Shown here piece by piece: positions 22,044 through 34,507 of a stretch of DNA of 64,000 nt. Source of the DNA: Seminavis robusta (lineage: Eukaryota > Bacillariophyta > Bacillariophyceae > Naviculales > Naviculaceae); contig CAICTM010000236.1 of the NCBI GenBank assembly GCA_903772945.1, positions 1 to 64,000 on the forward strand, in the 5' to 3' direction. The notes beneath the pieces were generated by a model. That model did no database searches and was not told the origin of the DNA. It saw nothing but the letters and a program-made list of their open reading frames with translations. Made by a program: the position numbers and the translations under genes. Positions within the stretch are counted from its first letter, which is position 1; each line of letters opens with the position of its first letter.

Positions 22044-23039
22044 TTAAAAGTCAATGGTTGACAAGCTGCTGTTGATCGAAGACAGAACCGAGAGCTCCTT
22101 GCTTCCACTGCAACGGAGGACATGAGAGCGTGTGAACAGTAGTCTTTCCAACTCGGCGACACATTCCTTCAAGAACTCTTTGAAAGGAGTAACTGGTCGT
22201 TGCGACGGTGCTTCGAAGCTCGACTCGCTTTCTTCTTCAATGGATTGCAGGACACCGAAGAAGACCTTGGCGGAACGACGACGCTGATCATGTTGCTGTG
22301 GCTGAGAAGCGATCATGGTGTGGTCGTCAGCAAATGAAACAAAAAGCTCCAAAGGTTTTCCTCTCCAAGCGAGGGTTACTGGATCGAGCTGAGAGACCAG
22401 TCTCTCTGCAATTTCACTTTTCTCCATGTTGTACAGAAACTCTGGAAACTCCACTGATTCCACTGATTCATCATGGATCAGTTCTTGAAAGATCTGAAGG
22501 ATTGCGAATAAGTCCATCGATGGATATAGTTCTATCTTCAGGCGAAAGGACAATGGCAATGTAGTATGATCCTGGCTGTATCCTCTCAAAGCATCAAGAA
22601 ACGCCCCCTTCTGTTCCTTGTATTCTCTGTATTTTTCTTTGGTACTGACAGTATCCACAAGTTCAATGTTTTGCCATTGGCGCGCTGCAGTATTGCGAGG
22701 ACGGTATACCGGTGCGCCACCAGAAGGTGTGGACGTGTCAATGATCAGGTCTCGCACAGCGCGGATCTTCTCCTTTTTGCACCGACGGCTGCCGTCAACA
22801 AGCAAGTCAACAAACTCAATGTCAACAACCGAGGCATCCTCACGCAATGTTTCCAAAGTCAAAAAGACTGTTTGGAAGCTATGCATATGAGAACAGGCGA
22901 CAGCCATTTTTGTTTTGGAAGGATAGATAGGCCAGCTTAAATGACGGTTTCCTCCCAATGCAGTAATACTGTTCACTCCGTTGTGACAGAGACGATTGAG
23001 GCCGTCAAGTGTCTTCCTTAGCTGCTGTGCTCCGGGCAT
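22044..23039 (-). CDS. Hypothetical protein, 331 aa
   Basis: One exon from ATG 23039 (MPGAQQLRKTLDGLNRLCHN). Composition is that of a soluble globular protein: mixed charge, no signal peptide, no membrane span. Recognisable stretches are MHSFQTVFLTLETLREDASV, a central KEKYREYKEQKGAFLDALRG helix, an acidic ELIHDESVESVEFPEFLYN section and a C-terminal VTPFKEFLKECVAELERLLF helix. The dense codon-like composition and length argue for a real gene. I do not recognise the family and propose no function. The gene reads towards the MITE, whose right end is about 165 bp beyond its stop codon. Confidence 0.6.
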   Translation of the reverse strand: MPGAQQLRKTLDGLNRLCHNGVNSITALGGNRHLSWPIYPSKTKMAVACSHMHSFQTVFLTLETLREDASVVDIEFVDLLVDGSRRCKKEKIRAVRDLIIDTSTPSGGAPVYRPRNTAARQWQNIELVDTVSTKEKYREYKEQKGAFLDALRGYSQDHTTLPLSFRLKIELYPSMDLFAILQIFQELIHDESVESVEFPEFLYNMEKSEIAERLVSQLDPVTLAWRGKPLELFVSFADDHTMIASQPQQHDQRRRSAKVFFGVLQSIEEESESSFEAPSQRPVTPFKEFLKECVAELERLLFTRSHVLRCSGSKELSVLSSINSSLSTIDF

Positions 23040-24233
23040 CTTAATGGTTCTTGGTAGCTTTAGTTTTGGTCTGTGAGTTTTGTATCCCTTTTTGAGATGT
23101 CGATGTTAAAGATATGAGATAAAGAGTTGAGCACCTCTGCATCTGACACCTTGTTTGCCTTGATCGTGCCAGCTTTTGGACTTGCTTTCTTTCAACAGGA
23201 CGAGGTAGGATACACGGATACACCGGCATGCCAATCGCCAATGAATTCGTTGGAACGCAGGATTGAAACCAGCAAGTTCAGTCACACTTATCAAGATCTA
23301 TTTGCTTCGGGTGCCGTTCACCACTCGATCGTACAAGTCTGCTTAAAGCGAGTGATACCCACTCTTGGGAGTCGAGTCGAGTCGAGTAGTATCTCTATCG
23401 TCTTCAGCGCGACAACAACAAGAAACGAGGGTTGCCATGTTGCTTGATGCGCTAGCTAGCTAGCCCGTTCGGTGGCCGTACCGGGATTTCTATGTTTATG
23501 TGAACGTCCCTTATTCCTCCATTTTGGTTGGTCTCCAGAATCTGTGCGCTCTTCGGTCGTCAATCTTAAGCGAATCTCGCTACAGTGTATATTATTATGT
23601 GGGATGTATTGTGCATTGCACCTTGGTAATTCATACCCACCAATTCTGCACAAACGAAGTTGCCCTGCTCCAGATCTGGCGAAGTGTCTCGAAAGCGCTA
23701 GATGCTTCGTTGGGGGCAAAACCAACCGAAGCAACATTCTAAAGGCAATGGATTCACGATGGGGCTGAACGTGGGAAATTCTGTAATGGACATTCGATTC
23801 GCAACAAGGCGTCATCATCATCGATGGGCACACACATTAACGTCAGTAAAATAAATGCCAATAAGAACCTTACTCCTTTCATACCTGTAGTTCCAAACAT
23901 CTGCACATGCCCGTTATCGGTCAGATTCCCTTCGCCACTAAACGATTTCTGGTGCCCATTCGGCGACAGGACGAGTCTTGACTTTGGGCAACCTCACACG
24001 CTCGAGCGACACATCATTACGCCCCCGGAAATTCCACATTGGGGGCAACCGTTCATCACTAAGCAAATGGAAGCGTGGACGACAGACTCAAACAAACAGC
24101 AAGCATACTTGCGATTATCTGGTATTACTGGTACTCCACAGGCTGGGACATGGTACAGTATTGATGCATCACTACTACATGTACTATTAATATTACATCG
24201 TACAAACTAGCTAGCACTCCTGGCTACTACTAG
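23040..24233. other. Intergenic, no gene supported
   Basis: Frames of up to 128 codons exist on both strands (23456-23833 minus, 23824-24210 plus) but show no domain or convincing composition. A GAGTC run lies near 23382 and a CTAGCTAGCTAG block near 23450. Confidence 0.5.
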
Positions 24234-24680
24234 CTAGCTGGTACCTTCTTCAAACATTAAAATCAACAGCGTCATGGTCCCGGCACAGGCAAAGTCAAAA
24301 CACCCACATACAATGGGATAGTGATGACAACACGCCTTGACATGTTCCGACGACTGAAAGCATTGGAAATGATGTACCCAATCAATAATGCCATGCACAA
24401 AAATCGCCAAGGGAGCGTAAAACGGTGTGGTTTGGACGCGTGGGAGACAGTAGCATCCATAAAAGTATGCCAGCACGTTCATAACGATGCTTTCTTGTAC
24501 AATTTCGGTCGTTCCATCAAAGATAACGGCAAAGCCCCAATAGACTCCTGGCATGAACATGGCAATCATGATGGTAATTTCCTTCCAGTAGGGCATGCAG
24601 TACAAGCCGATGCCTGCAACCGCTCCCAGTAGGAGCGACCGTTCGGCAGGCTTTTCTTCCACCCAAGCTCTTGGACCCAT
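24234..24680 (-). CDS. Small multi-span membrane protein, 148 aa
   Basis: One exon from ATG 24680 (MGPRAWVEEKPAERSLLLG). It has about four or five hydrophobic segments (SLLLGAVAGIGLYCM, ITIMIAMFMPGVYWGFAVIF, SIVMNVLAYFYGCYC, YAPLAIFVHGIIDWV, FDFACAGTMTLLILMF). The motif VHGIIDWVHHFQ combines His, Asp and a His pair next to a helix, and Cys residues follow (ACCHHYPIVCGCFDFAC). Layout and the H..D..HH motif recall the DUF6010 group of small membrane proteins, but that match is from memory and weak. Could bind a metal; the substrate is unknown. Confidence 0.6.
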   Translation of the reverse strand: MGPRAWVEEKPAERSLLLGAVAGIGLYCMPYWKEITIMIAMFMPGVYWGFAVIFDGTTEIVQESIVMNVLAYFYGCYCLPRVQTTPFYAPLAIFVHGIIDWVHHFQCFQSSEHVKACCHHYPIVCGCFDFACAGTMTLLILMFEEGTS

Positions 24681-25193
24681 GATCGATACGGTAGATAGAT
24701 GGATGAATGTTGTTGATTGATTGATTGGTGAGAGAGTCTTGGTTCTTGCTCTTTCAAGAAACTGTAGGACAAGTCGAACCTCTCTTTGATGATGTGACAG
24801 TCAAGAAGGCAGAACACAACAATGGATCCAAAGATCTTGCGCAGCAAGAATGAAAAGCATTGGGACATCCGGTACTCAAGGATCATGGAGAAAAATCTAA
24901 GTCGCGTGACCTTCGGAAAATCGATTTCAACGCAAGAACAAGTCCCTCGAGCTCTACCAGAGGTCATTTCTCATTGGGAGACAAAAAGCCGATGGCCGAG
25001 TGCTACCAGGTACAACCGTAACCATCCATCAGTTAGTTGTAGTGTGACCAGTATCATTCCTTTGTCAAAGACGGTGGTGTGGATTGAAAGACTCTTTCTC
25101 GGGGTTTCAGGTGGGCAAGAAAGCTCAAAAAAGGAAGAAAGAAGGGCGGCAGAAGAGAGAGAGGGACGATAGTGAATTCTAGCGTTGTGAAAA

Positions 25194-27990
25194 ATGTGCT
25201 TGGTCACACCTCCATCAGCGTCCTCTCCTGCCAATACACGTACCAAAGAAAGGTCCAACAACAACCGCAACGACGACGACAAGAAAAAATCCAAAATGCC
25301 TCGCAAGACGAGATCGAGAGCAGCGGCCAGTAGTCCAGCCCAATTGCGGCAAATGCACGGCATTCCCGTGGCTCCCTCTTCCAAAGAGCACAAGCCTTCT
25401 GCCAGCCCCAAAAAACGATCGGCCAAGGCCACCAAGCATGGATCTGTGTTTTGGTTTTTTGTCCTTGCCGGCTGTTTCTGGACTGTCTATACACTCCTTC
25501 GAGTCCTTGGACGAGAAGAATTCGCTCATTTTCAATCTGGAATGGAAAAGGAAACCAAGTTTTTGTCGCAGTATTTTCGCAGGACAGCCGCAGCGGCTCT
25601 GGATGGTGGTGGCAGTGACACTGCTGGCGCTAAATTGGTGTCAGCCGCCGCCGTGATGGTAGAAGGAGCTGTCACACAACAACAGCAACAGCCACAAGAA
25701 GTTTCGTATCAGAGAACCTTAAAAGAACCAAGCATCAGCCAATCCGCAGCCATTGGACCGCCAGTTGCGTTCCAGGCAAAAGCAGCATCCCAATACAAGG
25801 TGGACTTTTCCCAATCAAATCCCCAGCGAAATCATGCCATTATGATTCCCTATAGGGACCGAAAGTTTCATCTAGAACAATTCATCGAACACATGGGACC
25901 CTACCTCAAACGCAATTTCCCCCATGATTCCTTTGAATTGTGGATCATTGAACAAGACGATGCATTTCTATTCAATCGAGCATGGCTGGGAAATGTCGGC
26001 GTGACCAGCATCAAATATCAAAACAAACTCTACAAGTATCAAAAGTTACAGCAACAACAGCATAGTGGGGGCCCCATTACCGTGCCACCACCGCCTACAT
26101 GTATCATTCTGCACGATGTCGATCTGATTCCCACGGTCGATGGGGTACCGTACACCAATTGCAGTCGACCCATGCAGTTGGGCAGTGAGTTGGCACACTT
26201 TAACAATTCCATCCCGTATCCCCTGTACACCGGCGGAGTCGGGCCATCCATGTTGCTGGATCATTGGATCAAAATCAATGGCATGTCCAACGACTTTTTT
26301 GGTGAGTTTGCTTTCTTTTTGTTTTGTTTTGTTTTGTTTTGTTTTGTTTTGTTTTGTTTTGTTTTGTTTTGTTTTGTTGAATTACACACGCAGTCAAGTG
26401 GTTGGCTGGCTGAGGATGCCCTGTTGTTTTGATGTCAACATTCTCACAAATTGCTTTCGTCCGTACCCTCTGCTTATGTTCTCTCGCTGGAAAGGTTGGG
26501 GTGGTGAGGATGACGAACTATGGCATCGACTACGATTGACAGGTTTGTTGAAAAAACCTGTAAAACGTCCGACACCAACACCCGCTCCAAATGGGAAACC
26601 CTACAAGGGCCCCAAGTTTTGGCCTCCAGAAATTGTTCGACCGCCCAAAGGAAAAGGCAGGTTCAGGCCTATCAGCGAAGCACAAACCGTACATCACAAC
26701 CAAAAGGAACACAATCAATGGACCCGAATCGGACACATGTTGGAATTGATGCAAAACAATAGCGCTCGATGGAAACAAGATGGACTCAGCGATTTACGAA
26801 TGACAGTCACGGGAGATGCCATGACAGTCACACACATGGACTCGATTGCCTTCACTAATCACTCGGTTCCCACGGATCCATCCATTGCGGCAACCACCCA
26901 GTCCTCGACAACCACCATTACACGGAAACATTACCCCACTGCCAAACGACAAGGATCCGTCATTTCGTCCCTTTCGATCGAGCCAGCGGCATTGGCATCG
27001 TTCGCAGCCATTCATCACATCAGAGCGATACCTAAACTCACCGCGTTGGAATTCATTCATGTCACTCAAACCGATGGTGGGCGCATTGAACGAGCGGGAG
27101 CCAAGGCAGGGATAGCCTGGGGTGCCTGTCACTATCATCACGCCTTGGAAGAAAAAATGGGATGTCCAGACAAGGATGATCCCGAGTGGGAAGGACGGGT
27201 CAAACAGCGGAAGAGTCGCGCAGGTCACACGCCGTGGCATTCGCCTCTACAGGATTTTGAAGAGAATCCATATAGGGGCAGGCCGACCTTTGCTGTCGTA
27301 CGGCATCCTTACGATCGTTTGATTGACTTTTTCTACTGTCCTTGGAACGGATTCAAGGGCGAGAAAACTCCCAGTGCTGCAGATTTGAACGCTTTTCTAC
27401 AAAACGCCATGTTTCCGCCGCCTATACCAGCCGAAGACGATGGCACGAAAAACAAAAAGACGAAAGCCCCCAAACGCCCTACACCGGCAGCTTTTTCGCA
27501 TCTGCGGCCATTATCTCACTACGTCTTTGCCCACGACGAGATTCACTTGTACTCGAAACCCTTTGTGACACACATGGTGCACTACGAGAACCTCGAACAA
27601 GAGTTTAGGACCTTGATGCAACAGTATGGGCTGCAAAACGCAGTGATGCTGCCAACGAAAACCCCCTCGGGCTCCAAGTACATCAAAACTTTGACTCCAC
27701 ACGATTTCTTTCCCAAAACGCTCGAAATGATACATAAGTTTTACGCTGGTGACTTTGATCGATTCAACTATGATCGAGCCCTTCCAAGCAAACGGGCACA
27801 AGATCTGGAGCAAGATGCGGTGCAAGAATTGGCGCAGAAAAATGAACAGCAAGAACAAGAACCAGCACCAGTGCAGAATGATGCCCCAGGAATCGACATG
27901 CAACAGGTTAGGATGCAACAGGGAGACATGATGGGCAGAATGAACATGATGGGCATTAAAGACCCGGCTGAAATTCTACAGGGGGCTTGA
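25194..27990 (+). CDS. Beta-1,4-galactosyltransferase (GT7) fused to a sulfotransferase
   Basis: Exons 25194-26301 and 26495-27990 join in frame across a 193-bp intron, giving 867 aa. An N-terminal basic tail precedes a type II anchor (SVFWFFVLAGCFWTVYTLL). Residues about 210-375 are GT7: HAIMIPYRDRKFHLEQFIEH, CIILHDVDLIPTVDG (DVD metal site), LYTGGVGPSMLL and, across the splice, FFGWGGEDDELWHRLR. A basic linker follows. Residues about 550-800 match the Sulfotransfer_2 type: EFIHVTQTDGGRIERAGA, GIAWGACHYHH, TPWHSPLQDF and TFAVVRHPYDRLIDFFYC, the last being the PAPS 3'-phosphate motif. One Golgi protein could add galactose and sulfate to the same glycan. A later ATG (25296) is possible. Confidence 0.85.
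26321..26376 (+). repeat. (GTTTT)n microsatellite in the intron
   Basis: About eleven perfect GTTTT units lie in the single intron of the GT7-sulfotransferase gene, which explains why that intron is about twice as long as most others in the window. Confidence 0.95.
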
Positions 27991-28622
27991 GAGATGCGTC
28001 GCGAAGGCAGTCTCAAACCAAGCTGAATGCTACCGTTCCAGGGAAGGCGAATGCCACGGTGGCATCTGCTGTGGCTTGCACTGCGTGAGCGAGTTTCGCC
28101 CTGGTGCACTATTGGATCGTCCGTTTGCTTGCCTCGGGCAGCATGCACCCTCGCCTTGTGGGGAACGTGCTGTTTCATCAGCAACGTGCGGTGGTACTAC
28201 TAGCAGTTTCTTTGCCCTGACCAACCCGGATGGCCGGTTTAAACTAGCCTTGGTCCCTCGGGGATTGTGGCACTCTCTCGTTGCGTCGGGATTGGGGTTG
28301 CCACCGAACCAATAAAATAATTGTAGCCAGCCAGCTTGCTGGCTTCGTCAGAAGCATCCCTCTCGACCAGATTAAAGCTACTGTAGTTGCCACTGGCCAG
28401 AGCTTGGATAAGGCGAAAGCGCAACGCAGCTCCCCTTTTGTGTTGGCTGCAGGTACCGGTACACTGTACACGTTCAGACTACATACATGCAAACAAGTTG
28501 TGGAAAAAATGGTTACTACTTCGTTTTTATGTTCAAAATCTCTAATTTGTGCAATGTGTCTGGAAGCTTTGTACAATCCTTGGTACGGTACCGCTACCCC
28601 TTTGTCTACTTCGTGAGCTGCT
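27991..28622. other. Intergenic between convergent genes, no gene seen
   Basis: Sits between the 3' ends of the GT7-sulfotransferase and HSF genes. Contains GGTACCGGTAC (about 28450) and other short palindromes, with no supported frame. Confidence 0.5.
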
Positions 28623-30011
28623 TCAGTTCGAGTGAGCTACGGGGACACTCATGGTGATCATATGCGGAGTAGAGAACCCTTCTGGAAGTTGCTTGTTTGC
28701 TGCCATGTTGTTGAGCATGGCGTAGAAGTGCTGTTGATACTGGGCTGTGGCTACGGCAAATCCAGCTGCGAAGCTCGAAGTTGCTGGGTTGTTCGGGTCG
28801 AGAGAAGGCATGGGGAACTGGAACGCCATCTGGTTCATTGGGGGCGTGTTTGCCATCTTGGGTTGGTGGTCTGGAGTCACCGAGTTACAGGGTGCCGGCG
28901 CAGCTTGGGCAAATGTAGCTTTGGAGGCAGTCGGCTGAGGAACAACGGCAGTGGCCAGAGGAGGAGCAACGTTTGTGAAAGCCACTGGTTGCGTTTGCTG
29001 CACTCTGTTGGCTGCTGAGGAGACAGCTGAGGTATTTGCTGCAGTTGATGCGGCAGAGGCCGTGGGCCCCACTGGCGCGGGAGCTTGTTCAAGAGCAGCC
29101 GTCGACTCGACCGCGAGCTCAGGGGGAATCTCAGTGGGCGAAGGAGCAGCAGATGAGTAAGGTGAGCCCTCCTTCGACGACGAAGCCTTGAAATGACCAG
29201 TAATGATTGGCATTCTAGCCTTGGGACCACTCTCGAGGGTCTTTTGGAGGAAGATGGATTCTTCGTCAGCGTTTTGGGGGACAGGGTAGATCTCGGAGAT
29301 CTTGTAGAAGTCAGGTTCGAGGTCGGGGTCCACAACACGCTTTTCAGCGACACCGGGGCGCTTCATAGACTTGCACAGGTGTGGCAATCCACGAAGGAAC
29401 TTTACATGGTAGTAGGAGTTTCTGTGAAACCGAGTAAAAAGGTAATCAAGTGAGTGACCGGATCAGATGTCTACGAACAAGGGACACCAAAGACCTTTTG
29501 AAACATACCTGTCAGGGCCCTGCGTGATGCGGCGGAAGCCCCATCCATTCGCCTGGCGGACGAAGCTAGAAAACTTCGAGTGTTCAAAGAACCGAGGGAT
29601 GACCTTGGTTTCGAACTCCCGAGGCTTCAACACTCGCCAGCTACGACCATGGGGGAGCCAATCGATCACATCAGCCAAATCAGGCTGACTAAGAATGGCA
29701 TGAAGCTTGGCAGGAAAGTTGGGAACCCTTCCAGGGAAAGTAAGTGGGGTCAACGGATCAGGATCTTCTTCCTTAGAGTGATCATGATAGTAGAAGAAGG
29801 GGTAAGGCTTCAGCTCAGGCTTGCCCGGAGTCGCGGTTGTTTCGACAACAGGAGCTGCAGCGGTGATCATCATGATATTATCCATAGTGGTACTGGTGCG
29901 GGCTCTCTTGTTTTGTTGCTCATGGCCGGTTGATTCGAGACCATGTTTTCCACCGTACGCTTTCCAAGAAGTCAAGGCGCTTGCCGCCAAGTTTACAACG
30001 TGCTCACTCAT
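28623..30011 (-). CDS. Heat shock factor-type transcription factor
   Basis: Exons 30011-29509 and 29421-28623 join in frame across an 87-bp intron (CAG|GTATGT / CACAG), giving 433 aa. Residues about 98-190 form the HSF DNA-binding domain: NFPAKLHAILSQPDLADVID, GRSWRVLKPREFETKVIPRF, HSKFSSFVRQANGWGFRRI and, across the splice, NSYYHVKFLRGLPHLCKSMK. The intron sits inside this domain. No clear HR-A/B coiled coil follows. The C-terminal half is Ala/Pro/Ser/Gln-rich and disordered, as in an activation region. HSFs are the most expanded transcription-factor family in diatoms, so the target set cannot be guessed. Confidence 0.9.
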
Positions 30012-31819
30012 TCTATCGATATGTTGAAGCGAGAAAGTGACTTGCCTATGATCGGATTGAACATTGTGAGAGGAGAAAAGGACAAGAGCAGAAACTGCCT
30101 ACAATTTTGCACGATTGTTCCTTCAAAGTGCAACAACCTTTCCTTCGTGTGGAGACCCATCATCGAACATCACTTGGATGTCTCAGCCCCATCCGCCAGA
30201 TCTCCAAAAAAGTGGTACCGATCACGGCGACATCCAGACGTGGATAGATTGTTAAATCGTCTTGATAAATGACAGCGGTGCGATAGACATGCGATGCCGT
30301 ACCAAACGTTTGGAGCTCTCCGAAAAAGCTTCTCGGCCACATCATCATGGCGTTGGCAGTCGTTAGCTCGCATTTTCCGCATTCGTAAGGGTGATGCAAA
30401 CTCTACCTTAACGATGGACCAAGACACTTGACTTTGCAACCTTTCAAACCGTTCCGCACATGCACTCTTGATGATTGAGTCTGCTTGGAGAGGGAGCGTG
30501 CTGGTGTTCCAAAGAAGCTCTCAAGCCCTAACTATTTCGCTCTAGATTTGCTATGCAAAAGTTGCGTCGTCGCTTTTATCTGTCCCAGAGCTGTCTCGCG
30601 GAGGGAAGTCGTGACGCAATAGTCTCCTCTCGGAAATACCGTTGGTGTCAAGAGAGGGCAACGTCAGGGTGATGTTACACACAACGCAACAGGGAAACCT
30701 TTCGCGGAAGAAGCCAGGAGCTGAAGAAGGTCTCTCTCAAAAGCAGAAGCTTGGTGGCTCCAGGGAATCCTGTTGGATCCAATGATCGCCGTTTTGCTTG
30801 CAATTCTTTCCATGGAGGCTGCTGACACCGTCACATCTTTCTCGGTGTCAACACAGAGCCATGACCAGGTCAGGCCATTGCATACTATTTTTCTCGACTG
30901 ACGAGGGAGTACGTAATAGTGCATGGCCAACTGACACTATTCTACTTGCCTAGTAGCTAGCTCGGAGACTCTGACTGGACGAGCTCTGGACGTTTCCTTC
31001 TTTGGCCGAGAGACTGGCCATCGCGAGCTGCGGAGAGAGAGAGAGAACCCCAAGTGCAAGATGGGATGCTCCAGTTGAACGTGAAGTGTTCGATGGAGTT
31101 CACGGTTGAGCTATCTTTGACATGGAGCCGTTATTATAAATCAAACATTCAGGCAGAACGGAATCTTGTTACTCTGCGCCTACTAAACACCTATGTTGTT
31201 TCGAAGCATGCAAATTTTGACCTAGACTACTTTCATTTTTTTATTCCCTAGGTGCTGTTTGATAAGATTGGATTCATTCCTTTGAAGTGCAATTTGCCGT
31301 CCTAGCTAGTAGCTACGGTAGCTAGCAAGTAGATCTTCTTTGATTCATGCGTTGATCATTCTAAGCGGCACAATCCGAGAGAATTGCTAGCTAATACATC
31401 CCACCCTCCCTCCCGCGAATCCACAAACTGTGGCTAGCTGGCTTCTACCGGCTTGAATAAGATGAAAACCAGCTATCCGGTTCTATTGTCCTTCAAGCCA
31501 AGCAACAGATGCTGATAAAGCCAGGAGCTACATGTATGCATAGCTAGCCAGTTATTATGGGGGCTTGCGTTGAAGTTGCAGCAGCGTGATTGATTCTATT
31601 GCACGTGTAAAAACTCGAATCGGGGTACATGTACACGCATGTACACGTACGGTACTGGTACAGTACACAGTGTATTAATACTGTTGAACTGGCCGAATTC
31701 ACCTTCATCCTCCACCAATCTTTGGCACAAAATCAAAAAGTCATTGGTTGCTCAAAGTAGTCTACTAGTACATGTAAATGGAGAATCACGGTGTATGCAG
31801 CATCATTCATTGGGCTCGA
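30012..31819. other. 1.8-kb intergenic region, no gene supported
   Basis: Contains the presumed HSF promoter. Frames are short and without protein character. Alternating GTAC and CTAGC palindromes cluster at 31300-31340 and 31620-31680 (GTACATGTAC, GTACACGTAC and GTACTGGTAC-like). Confidence 0.6.
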
Positions 31820-33498
31820 TCACTGGTGCAGGTCACTCCTTCGAAGGACCTTCTTTTTGTGAGCTGCGTCTTCATTGATGACGAATAGATCGCTACAGCT
31901 TTTGCTTTTTCGTTTGTCGGGAGCAGGTTCGTATCGTCTCAATGCAGCCAGCTCCTGCTGGGTCATACCAATACAGGCTGCAAATAAGGAATCCCGCTGT
32001 TCCTGCTCTTCTTGTTCCTCCTCCTCGGCGGCTTCGCAGTCGTGACCTATTGGATCCTCCCCAGTGTGGTCGGCACTGGGATCCGTTGGATCAGTCGGGT
32101 CCAAATCCTTGGATTCTTCTGTTTGTGGTGGTTTTGCTTCTTCCGATTGACATGGATTACCGCTGTTGCTGGAAGCAGTAGTCGTCTCCTTTTTGACATC
32201 ATTGGTAGTGTTGTTAGCTGTTGTCGTAGTAGTAGCAGTATTAGTAGTTTTCGAACAAGAAGTCCAAGAACACCAAGATGGCCATCGCAAATTTACATTC
32301 TTGAAGAGAGAGATTTGAAGCGATGCCCAAATGACTTGCCCCCAAGTCATGTCTTTGTTTTGCTTTCGTAGTTGATTGACGAATTGACGACGATAAATGA
32401 TAAAGTAAAAAAATCCTTGCAGGGGTGCAAAAATGCAATGAAGTTGGATCCAGACAAAGCTAGACGTTCTACCACTGATCTGTTGCAAGAGCCGATTGAT
32501 GGTCGAAAAGAAGAAACTAAAGTAGAATGCAGCGACTTTTCGTTCCATGCAATGGAGAGAGAAAGTAAGTGAGTAAGGCTGGGGATGAAACGAACTTTCC
32601 AAACTCATGTCAAAGTGTCAGAATGAAACTCACCGTAAAGAAAAGCTTGCATGGCAACTTGTCGGGTTCTCTTTCTCTTTCGAAACCACTGTTTGACTTC
32701 TTTTCGCTTCTGGGCGACCGAGGTTATGGCTTCATGCACTGACCCCATGGACATGTTAGAGCGAAAGCTCGCCCACGATGATGCATCACTTAAATCCCCG
32801 GGCTGCTCTTCATCTGCGTCCCCTTCTTGCTCCAGTGCTCTCTGGATCTCTCGTTTGGCTTTCCACTGAGCTTCGAATTTGGCGGATTCTCGTTCGGTAG
32901 TGTGTACCCGCCACAATATGGATCCCATTCCAATCAAGACCAACAGAAAACAGAACCAGAGTGGCGCATAGTAAAAGGCCCATCGATAGATGTAGGCATC
33001 TTCAGTTCCTCCAAACCAACACCAAAGAAAGGAATTGGCGTACATGTCCATAGCCGACCCCGCAATGGCGGTTCCAAGGCCAAAAGCCCACGGGACTCCA
33101 TGTAGGAACCATTCATATCGTTGAATGGTTCGTTCCTTCCATTGGAAGCGAATCACCATGACAAAATACGCTGCCAAGCTGGTACTGTACAGGAACAAGG
33201 AAGCAAAAACTTGAATCATAAAGCCCTGGATATGACAAGACAGATCCGTCCCCACCGCCCACACCACATACGGCTGTGTGTCAGGCGGAATGGGCCATGT
33301 GGAAGCAATGGCAAACGGACCCCCGATGCAAAAGATGATCGAGTACCCCAGCATCAAGCGGTGGTACACTTGACGACGTTTTTCGGCATCTCCCAAAACA
33401 TCCAACAGTATCCATACACAACCCACATACGAGATGAGGGAAGTTATCTTGGTAATCAATGCCACGGAAACCAATTGAGCATGACTGTAAGAGCTCAT
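31820..33498 (-). CDS. Seven-transmembrane receptor (GPCR-like)
   Basis: Exons 33498-32634 and 32535-31820 join in frame across a 98-bp intron. The splice restores helix six (MQAFLYVAAFYFSFFFSTINRLL). Total 526 aa. Seven helices are visible: residues about 8-34, 46-68, 90-118, 128-150, 165-195, then helix six, and helix seven (SSFVWIQLHCIFAPLQGFFYFIIY) followed by an RR stop-transfer. The long third inner loop is basic and Ser-rich. The C-tail is Thr-, Asp- and Glu-rich and ends in a basic cluster. This matches the cAMP-receptor-like or Git3-like GPCRs seen in protists and diatoms. Ligand unknown; it would sit in the plasma or an inner membrane. Confidence 0.75.
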
Positions 33499-33990
33499 TG
33501 TATTGTCGGGGCCTCAGCAATGTAACCCAGCTTACTCCCAGATTTCAGTTCTAGAAGGCGAATTTTGCTTGCTATTTTTGCTTGCTATTTTACTTTGGCA
33601 ATCGCGATGAAAACTGTACGACTGTATTCGATCTTCGTGGAGTGAACCCTCCAACCCTACGAGTACCAATACAGTACCACTTCCAGGTACCAAACTGGTC
33701 TACAGTCTGCTGCTACTGTACCGGCACCATGCATGTGTTTGCTTCTGTACCGTATCCCCCACTGTACCGGTATGTTGCTTTACTGCGGCCGTCACGCGGT
33801 ACGGTACATCGTGCACTATCATCGTAAAACTATTAAAGTAACGGTACTCTCTTTTCTATACTTTTTGACTCGTTCACTCTATTGGCTTAACGGCAAATGA
33901 AACTGGATCTTTTATTCGTCACCATCCTTTAACTCTAGTGTTCTCTTTGTGGAAACCAAGAAGAAGCGGTACTAGCTATTAATACACGTA
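33499..33990. other. Promoter-side flank of the GPCR-like gene
   Basis: No gene. Rich in GTACC/GGTAC palindromes (about 33660-33820), ending at the left inverted repeat of the pogo-like element. Confidence 0.5.
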
Positions 33991-34007
33991 GTATGGGGTG
34001 TCCGCTC
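33991..34007 (+). repeat. Left terminal inverted repeat of the pogo-like element
   Basis: GTATGGGGTGTCCGCTC. Pairs with 39759-39775 at 16 of 17 positions. Confidence 0.75.
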
Positions 34008-34507
34008 AGAAGATAGCGCATTACAGATAAGACACATGATAAGACACGTCGCAGCCCTAAGCAGACGTATGTGGTGTTAATTACAAAGGATTTAGAGGCG
34101 CGCGGGAGCAAAGACATTTCACGCTGTTCTAAACGCTTAGATAACGTTGCACACGGTTCAACGGCCCTAAGCAATCCAGCCGCACCAGCTGCATCCACAA
34201 AGCCACTCGCAATCGATCGATCCACATCGGATCTTCGATTGACAGCCGATCGATACAGCCAACACAAACCAATCGACAATGGCTCTATAGCTAGCAGCAG
34301 CCGCGTATCACTTCTTGTGTGCGTGGTGGATTGCTTGTACGGAATGGCTTTATGCACTCTTTCGATCAATGCGATGAAACCCCTGCGTGGGCATGTGGAA
34401 GCTTTCACAAATTGGGTGTTCCTATCCCTGAAAACTTGACAAACGGATTCTTGGTTTGAATGACAATGACGATGTTGATGATGTTTCGTTTGTTCATTTT
34501 CAGGACG

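Noticed and set aside
23824-24210. A 128-codon plus-strand frame in the 23-24 kb gap
   Set aside because: Pro/Thr/His-mixed text without domain, splice support or good start context; kept as intergenic.
31054-31251. A 65-codon plus-strand frame in the 30-31.8 kb gap
   Set aside because: Too short and without any domain or splice partner.
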